A program made the translations under genes and the position numbers. This document shows, in pieces, positions 60,070-64,000 of a DNA stretch of 64,000 nucleotides. Location: contig NZ_CP102830.1 of NCBI RefSeq assembly GCF_024730785.1, positions 1,550,001-1,614,000 on the forward strand. Reading direction: 5' to 3'. The notes under the pieces were generated by a model that ran no database searches, had not been told where the DNA came from, and saw only the letters and a program-made list of their open reading frames with translations. The stretch comes from Pseudomonas sp. LS44 (GTDB lineage: Bacteria > Pseudomonadota > Gammaproteobacteria > Pseudomonadales > Pseudomonadaceae). Positions within the stretch are counted from its first letter, which is position 1; each line of letters begins with the position of its first letter.

Positions 60070-61439
60070 CAGCGTTTTCCTCTCGGGCGCAGCTCCAGAA
60101 CTTCGGCTGTTTTTTTCAGGCCGCCCGCCGCCATCATTGCAGCAGTAGCGGTATTCACCGACTGCCGCACCGGATCGTCATCGAGGCGCGCATAGATGCG
60201 GGTTGATTGCGTGGTTTTGTGGTTCAGGCTCTTGCCGATGATCACCAGTGACGCGCCAGTCTTAGCCTGCCAGCTTCCAAGTGTGCGGCGCAGGTCGTGA
60301 ATGCGAATGTCGGTCATGTCATAGGCTGTCGGGCTGATCTTGAGTGCTTCTGCAATGGAGCGGCAATGCTCAAGTGCTTGGGTGGGGGCGTGGGCCAATA
60401 GATCGACGGCCTGTTGGCGATTCGCGTCGGTTAGCTGCCCCATCTCATCAAGAACTTCCAGCAGGCGACAGGTTGTCGCTCGGTTCAGGATGGTCGCCCA
60501 TGAGGTTTTGGGTTCGACTAGATGCCCGGTCTTACCGGTTCCTGGGAATACGAAGGGCGAGCCGTTAGCTGCTTGTTTGCGGGCTTTCAGTATTGCTAAT
60601 GCTTCGGGCGAAAGGGTGACATTCTGAGGGGTGCCATTCTTGGTCATGCCGATGCGCCAAATGCCCGCCTCTTGGTCTATGTCATGCCATCCCATTTCCT
60701 GAACGTTTGAGCGTCTTGCGCCAGTCAGTAGCGAAAGCAGGAAGAAGTCACCAATGGCAGATGTGGCAATAGCGTCGAATAAGTGCGGCAACTCGACACG
60801 CTGAACAAACCTGTCGCGCTCGACTGCTGGGTTCTTCTGGATGCGTGCCGCTGGGTTGATCCCGTCGAATATTCCTAGGTCGCCCGCGAAATTGAAAACA
60901 GCAGAGACGATGCGGACGGCTCTATCGGCTTGAGCATGGCTTTTCTTGGATGCCTTGACATGGATGGCTTTCAGATCGTCCCGGCTAATCTCGGCCAGTT
61001 TCTTGCCGGTTATCTTGCCCAGGTACAGCCGCAGTACATCTGAGTAGTTGGTTCGGGTCTTGGCGGTAAGCGTGGTTCCATCGCGCTTTTTCTTATCGAT
61101 CAGATAGCTTGCGAATACGTCACCAAAGGCCATCTGCTCGCGGACGGCTCTACGGGCCTCTGCCGGGTTGGCTCCGCTGGCGAATTCGCCCAGGACTTTT
61201 GCTGCTTCGTTTCTGGCCTGCTCGACTGTCATTTCTGGAAAGGAGCCGAGCTTTAGCCACGTCATCGCCGCGCCGGTACGCTTCACGACATAGAAGGTCT
61301 TAGCCCCTGCCGCCGTCGCTCGCAAAGCTAGCTTCTGGCACTGGCTGTCATAGACGGTTCTGCGCTTTCCTTGCGGGGGTAGCTCCAGCTTTAGCAGGTC
61401 GGTTTTTGTGAACTTGAATCGTTCGGTTGCTGGCTGCAT
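60069..61439 (-). CDS. P4-family tyrosine integrase
   Basis: A 456-residue integrase. The N-terminal DUF4102-type arm-binding domain (LELPPQGKRRTVYDSQCQKL) is followed by the core-binding and catalytic domains. Catalytic residues: Arg in LTGARRSNVQEM, Lys in MTKNGTPQNV, IHDLRRTLGSW (His-x-x-Arg), LNHKTTQ (His) and the Tyr nucleophile in STRIYARLD. All intact. It lies 160 bp from the right attachment site and is the likely enzyme for integration in tRNA-Arg(CCU). Confidence 0.93.
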   Translation of the reverse strand: MQPATERFKFTKTDLLKLELPPQGKRRTVYDSQCQKLALRATAAGAKTFYVVKRTGAAMTWLKLGSFPEMTVEQARNEAAKVLGEFASGANPAEARRAVREQMAFGDVFASYLIDKKKRDGTTLTAKTRTNYSDVLRLYLGKITGKKLAEISRDDLKAIHVKASKKSHAQADRAVRIVSAVFNFAGDLGIFDGINPAARIQKNPAVERDRFVQRVELPHLFDAIATSAIGDFFLLSLLTGARRSNVQEMGWHDIDQEAGIWRIGMTKNGTPQNVTLSPEALAILKARKQAANGSPFVFPGTGKTGHLVEPKTSWATILNRATTCRLLEVLDEMGQLTDANRQQAVDLLAHAPTQALEHCRSIAEALKISPTAYDMTDIRIHDLRRTLGSWQAKTGASLVIIGKSLNHKTTQSTRIYARLDDDPVRQSVNTATAAMMAAGGLKKTAEVLELRPRGKR

Positions 61440-61458
61440 TGGCTCACCTGTCTATATC

Positions 61459-61487
61459 GGGCTAGCGCCGGGCTAGCATGGGCTAGC
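61459..61487 (+). repeat. Right arm-type repeat of the island
   Basis: GGGCTAGCGCCGGGCTAGC at 61459-61477 is identical to 46254-46272, with a third GGGCTAGC unit at 61480-61487. It lies just upstream of the integrase start, so it may also autoregulate that gene. Confidence 0.65.
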
Positions 61488-61598
61488 AAAAATGGTTAAT
61501 TTTAGTGCTGGCCGGTTAAGGTGAGAGTACGCTGAAGCCCTTGATTTGTATAGGTTGGTAGGGGATTGTTAAGGTCTGGTAATGCGTAGACCTTAAAA

Positions 61599-61643
61599 CT
61601 CCTAAGGGGAAGGTTGGTGGTTCGAACCCACTCTGGGACGCCA
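61599..61643 (+). other. attR: 3' fragment of tRNA-Arg(CCU)
   Basis: The 19-bp core at 61599-61617 is identical to attL; the rest (T-arm GGTGGTTCGAACCCAC and CTGGGACGCCA) is a valid tRNA 3' end with a different T-stem and discriminator G instead of A. This is either the original chromosomal 3' end or the one from an older insertion. It is not a functional tRNA alone. Confidence 0.85.
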
Positions 61644-61680
61644 AAAAATCAATGACTTATCAATTTTTTGGTTTCTTTTT
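61641..61680 (+). terminator. Terminator after the attR tRNA end
   Basis: CCAAAAAAT...ATTTTTTGG forms a stem followed by TTTCTTTTT. It probably served the tRNA before the island separated them by 15 kb. Confidence 0.5.
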
Positions 61681-61724
61681 AGCTTTCGGTCTTCCAGATT
61701 TTCCCCGTTCGTTCCCCGTTTTTT

Positions 61725-61832
61725 TGGACTTGCCCCTATCAAACCGGACACCGGCACCCCGTTAAGTTGAGGTTCCTGCCAGGCGCCTGAACTCTCGTGG
61801 TGAGCGGTATTTCAGGGTGCTCGTTCAGTGAT
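61725..61832 (-). mobile_element. IS3-family transposase 3' remnant
   Basis: The minus strand reads STLKYRSPREFRRLAGTST then a stop, the usual end of IS3-family OrfB, followed by a terminal-repeat-like GGTGTCCGGTTTGATAGGGGCAAGTCC. The rest of the transposase is missing. The region 61833-62025, between it and the next gene, shows no intact gene. Confidence 0.55.
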
Positions 61833-62038
61833 CAACCTAGAACACTCCTGCTACGACCGTTCGTTCAACCAGAGCGGCAAGGTCTAGCTGTTCGGCACGT
61901 TTAACGACATCTCCGCTGTATGGCGCCGATAGCCTGAATGAATCGCCCCTCATTTTGTAGATATCTGGTTTAGGCCCGCTCGCGTAGCTCACCCAAGGTG
62001 GCGTTCATAGACTCCGGCCCATGGTTCCGGAGGACTCT

Positions 62039-63064
62039 ATGGACGTTGCAGTATCACTCAATCTCGACAAGGTCGAGGTTTCCACCCCCTTCATCAGGGA
62101 TGCGGACGTCGCTGCCTTGGCCGAGTGGCCCAAGGTCGTGGCGGCGCTGGCGGCAGCCTATGCCCAGCCGATCAAACCAACCATGGTGCCGCCGCGCACC
62201 ATGGCGCGTGGCGACGGTTTCTGGCTGCGCAGCCTGAGCGCGATCTCGCCGTCGGGCGAGTACATGGGCTGCAAGCTGATTGCCGCCTCGCCGAAGATCA
62301 AGCGCGCCAGCTACCTGATCTCGCTGTTCAAGCAAGAAACCATGGAGCTGGCCGCGCTGGTCGACGGCAATCGCATCACCGACCTGCGTACCGCGGCCAC
62401 CGCCGTGGTGGCGGTCAACGCGGTTAAGCCGAACGGTGCGCTGCGGGTCGGCGTGATTGGTTCCGGTTCGGTGGCCAAGAGCATGCTGACCGCATTGCTG
62501 TCGGTGCGCGAAGTGGCCCAGGCGCGGGTATTCAGCCCGACGCCGGCGAGCCGCGAGAAGTTCGCCGCGAGCTTTCACCTCTCGCACGACCTGGCCATCG
62601 AGGCGGTCGACAGTCCGCAGGCGGCCATCGATGGCGTCGACGTGGTGATGTGCGCCGCGCGTAGCCGCGACGAGTCGCCGGTGCTGCTGGGCGAATGGCT
62701 GCAGCCGGGGATGATCGTGCTGTCCATTGGCTCGACGCTGCCCGAGCAGCGCGAAGTCGATTCGACCGCCATGGCCCGCGCCGATCTGATCATCGCCGAC
62801 ATGCCCGAGGAAGTGCTGCACGAGACCGGCGACGCGCTGGTTGCCATCCGTGACGGCGTGGACGTGGCGGGCAAGACCGTCGGCCTCGATCAGGTCATGT
62901 CCGGCCAGGTGCCGGCACGCCGCTCGCCCAGCGACATCGTCATCTACAAGTCGGTCGGCACTGCCCTGCAAGACGTGGTGACCGCCGAGATGCTGCTGCG
63001 CGAAGCGCTGGCCAGCAACCAATACCAATTGATCCCTGCGGGCGTCGTGACGATCGACCGCTGA
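62039..63064 (+). CDS. Ornithine cyclodeaminase / mu-crystallin family protein
   Basis: From the ATG at 62039 (GGAGGAC upstream) the protein is 341 residues. It has the family's substrate domain (KLIAASPKIKRASYLISLF) and a Rossmann NAD(P) domain with GVIGSGSVAKSML (near 142), followed by DVVMCAARSRDESPVLLGEWLQPGMIV. Members deaminate ornithine or reduce cyclic imines/ketimines. The next gene, 26 bp downstream, is a dihydrodipicolinate synthase-family enzyme, which suggests a catabolic operon for an amino acid or hydroxyproline-like compound; the true substrate is not readable. Confidence 0.85.
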   Translation: MDVAVSLNLDKVEVSTPFIRDADVAALAEWPKVVAALAAAYAQPIKPTMVPPRTMARGDGFWLRSLSAISPSGEYMGCKLIAASPKIKRASYLISLFKQETMELAALVDGNRITDLRTAATAVVAVNAVKPNGALRVGVIGSGSVAKSMLTALLSVREVAQARVFSPTPASREKFAASFHLSHDLAIEAVDSPQAAIDGVDVVMCAARSRDESPVLLGEWLQPGMIVLSIGSTLPEQREVDSTAMARADLIIADMPEEVLHETGDALVAIRDGVDVAGKTVGLDQVMSGQVPARRSPSDIVIYKSVGTALQDVVTAEMLLREALASNQYQLIPAGVVTIDR

Positions 63065-63090
63065 AGCATTGCACTAGGAGAGCAACAAAA

Positions 63091-64000
63091 ATGGCCAACT
63101 ACAAACGCCAAGACGCCCGTGCCTGGGCCAGCGAGATGCTGGTCGGCTGCTCGGGTGTGACCATCCCCAGCTACAGCGCCGACCTCAAACGCCTGAACGA
63201 GCAGGGCATCCGCCACGACATCCAGAAGGTCTCCGACCTGGGCTTCACCTACACCCTGCTGTGCACCGAAGTGGCGATCACCCCGGAGGAGAACGCGCAG
63301 TTCACCGCCTGGGCCAAGGACACCACCGGCGACAAGCTGGGTCTGTTCTTCCATGCCGGCTTCGGCACCCTGGCCGAGAACATCGAGGCGGTGAAACTGG
63401 CCGAGAAGGCTGGCGCCGATATCGTCCTGCTGTCCTACCCGTCGAACTTCTGGCCGACCAGCGAGAAGGAAATCTACGACTACACCAAGACCTTCTGCGA
63501 CGCCACCGACCTGGCCGTGATGCTGTTCCCGATCCCGCTGTGGGGCTTCGAGCGCGTGCACCCGCAGGGCATGTCGCCGGAGCTGATCCGCCGCCTGCTC
63601 GACGACTGCCCGAACGTCGTGGCGATCAAGGCCGAGCAGGGCTTCCCGCATGTTGCCGGGCTGATCGAGACCTACCACCGCTTCGGCAAGGAAACCATCA
63701 TCAGCTGCCCGATCGAGAGCGATGTGATCCCGCTGATGAAGTTCATGGATCTGCAGTTCTCCGGTACCAGTTACACCCAGTGGATGGGCGACCACTTCAC
63801 CAAGACCTTCGACCTGGCCCGCAACGGCAAGTGGGAAGAGGCGATGCAGCTGTACTGGCAGGTACAGCCGGCGCGCGGTGCCGTGGGCGCGGCCACCGGT
63901 GCCTACATGCCAGGTTCCAACTACATCAACCGTGCCCACTGGAAGTACATGGACTGGCTGGCCGGTTTCAACGGCGGCCCGCTGCGTGCGCCGGTCGGCC
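63091..64000 (+). CDS. Dihydrodipicolinate synthase-family lyase/aldolase, cut by window edge
   Basis: ATG at 63091 behind TAGGAGAGC opens 303 codons without a stop to the right edge. It is a (beta/alpha)8 class-I aldolase: the Schiff-base Lys lies in NVVAIKAEQGF (near 176) and the general-acid Tyr in IVLLSYPSNF (near 116). The family splits or joins 2-keto acids. Probably nearly complete, since the family has about 300-320 residues. In an operon with the OCD-family gene. Confidence 0.85.
   Translation, partial: MANYKRQDARAWASEMLVGCSGVTIPSYSADLKRLNEQGIRHDIQKVSDLGFTYTLLCTEVAITPEENAQFTAWAKDTTGDKLGLFFHAGFGTLAENIEAVKLAEKAGADIVLLSYPSNFWPTSEKEIYDYTKTFCDATDLAVMLFPIPLWGFERVHPQGMSPELIRRLLDDCPNVVAIKAEQGFPHVAGLIETYHRFGKETIISCPIESDVIPLMKFMDLQFSGTSYTQWMGDHFTKTFDLARNGKWEEAMQLYWQVQPARGAVGAATGAYMPGSNYINRAHWKYMDWLAGFNGGPLRAPVG

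Larger units (their letters stand above)
46131..61643. mobile_element. 15.5-kb genomic island in tRNA-Arg(CCU)
   Basis: Bounded by the full tRNA at the left and a 3' tRNA fragment at the right, with a P4-family integrase ending 160 bp inside the right border. It carries an SOS mutagenesis cassette, a nuclease/STAND/protease cargo, a NucS-like nuclease, a second recombinase and a small replication/excision module. The stretch 49.4-54.9 kb looks clearly AT-richer than the flanking chromosome. No structural phage genes or conjugation genes are present, so it is a satellite-like or integrative element without its own spread machinery. Confidence 0.88.

Noticed and set aside
61599-61643. Apparent extra tRNA
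   Set aside because: Only the 3' half is present; acceptor 5' strand and D-arm are missing. It is the attR fragment.

Overview
The window reads as the chromosome of a high-GC Pseudomonas. The strongest clues are the run acsA, aotJQMP, argR, aruC-F-G-D-B-E, alaS, lysC, csrA/rsmA, tRNAs and mgtE, plus phhB/phhA beside phhR and an AmrZ-type Arc repressor. From memory this resembles gene order in the P. aeruginosa group. Species cannot be fixed from the sequence alone.

Layout. 1-4.6 kb: a PhnCDE-type ABC importer, truncated at the left edge, divergent from selD-mnmH; context points to selenium oxyanion uptake feeding selenophosphate and 2-selenouridine tRNA. 4.8-8.6 kb: a CigR-like protein, phhB and phhA (phenylalanine hydroxylation) divergent from their regulator phhR. 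8.6-14.5 kb: a DUF2790 protein, a FUSC-type efflux pump divergent from a LysR regulator, and a two-gene membrane unit (DUF2157/DUF4824). 14.9-30 kb: acetyl-CoA synthetase, the arginine/ornithine importer, its regulator ArgR and the complete arginine succinyltransferase pathway, with ArgR-type half-sites upstream of aotJ and aruC. 30.2-37.6 kb: a 2,465-residue autotransporter with a repeat-built passenger. 37.8-45.4 kb: alaS, lysC, csrA, tRNA-Ser, two identical tRNA-Arg(ACG), a DUF4124 protein, mgtE and amrZ.

46.1-61.6 kb is a genomic island in tRNA-Arg(CCU). The full tRNA is at the left, a 3' tRNA fragment at the right, a P4-type integrase lies next to the right junction, and a 19-bp arm-like sequence occurs in the same orientation inside both ends. 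Cargo: an SOS cassette (YedK-like protein divergent from UmuD/UmuC around a perfect-spacing LexA box); a GTG-started Mrr-like nuclease fused to a STAND-type NTPase; a subtilisin-like protease fused to seven 52-residue repeats (a predicted seven-bladed propeller); a 34-codon ORF coupled to a NucS-like nuclease; a second tyrosine recombinase; and a small P4-like module (HTH protein, primase fragment, AlpA-like protein, unknown protein). Three arrays of 22-23 bp repeats lie at the cargo borders. The pair around the nuclease/STAND/protease cargo is in inverted orientation, as expected of transposon ends, though no matching transposase was found. This block is the best candidate for an undescribed (probably anti-phage) system.

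After the island come a short IS3-type transposase remnant and the start of a catabolic pair: an ornithine cyclodeaminase-family protein and a dihydrodipicolinate synthase-family enzyme cut by the right edge. Several repeat families (REP-like inverted pairs and a 152-bp MITE-like element) fill gaps between core genes.
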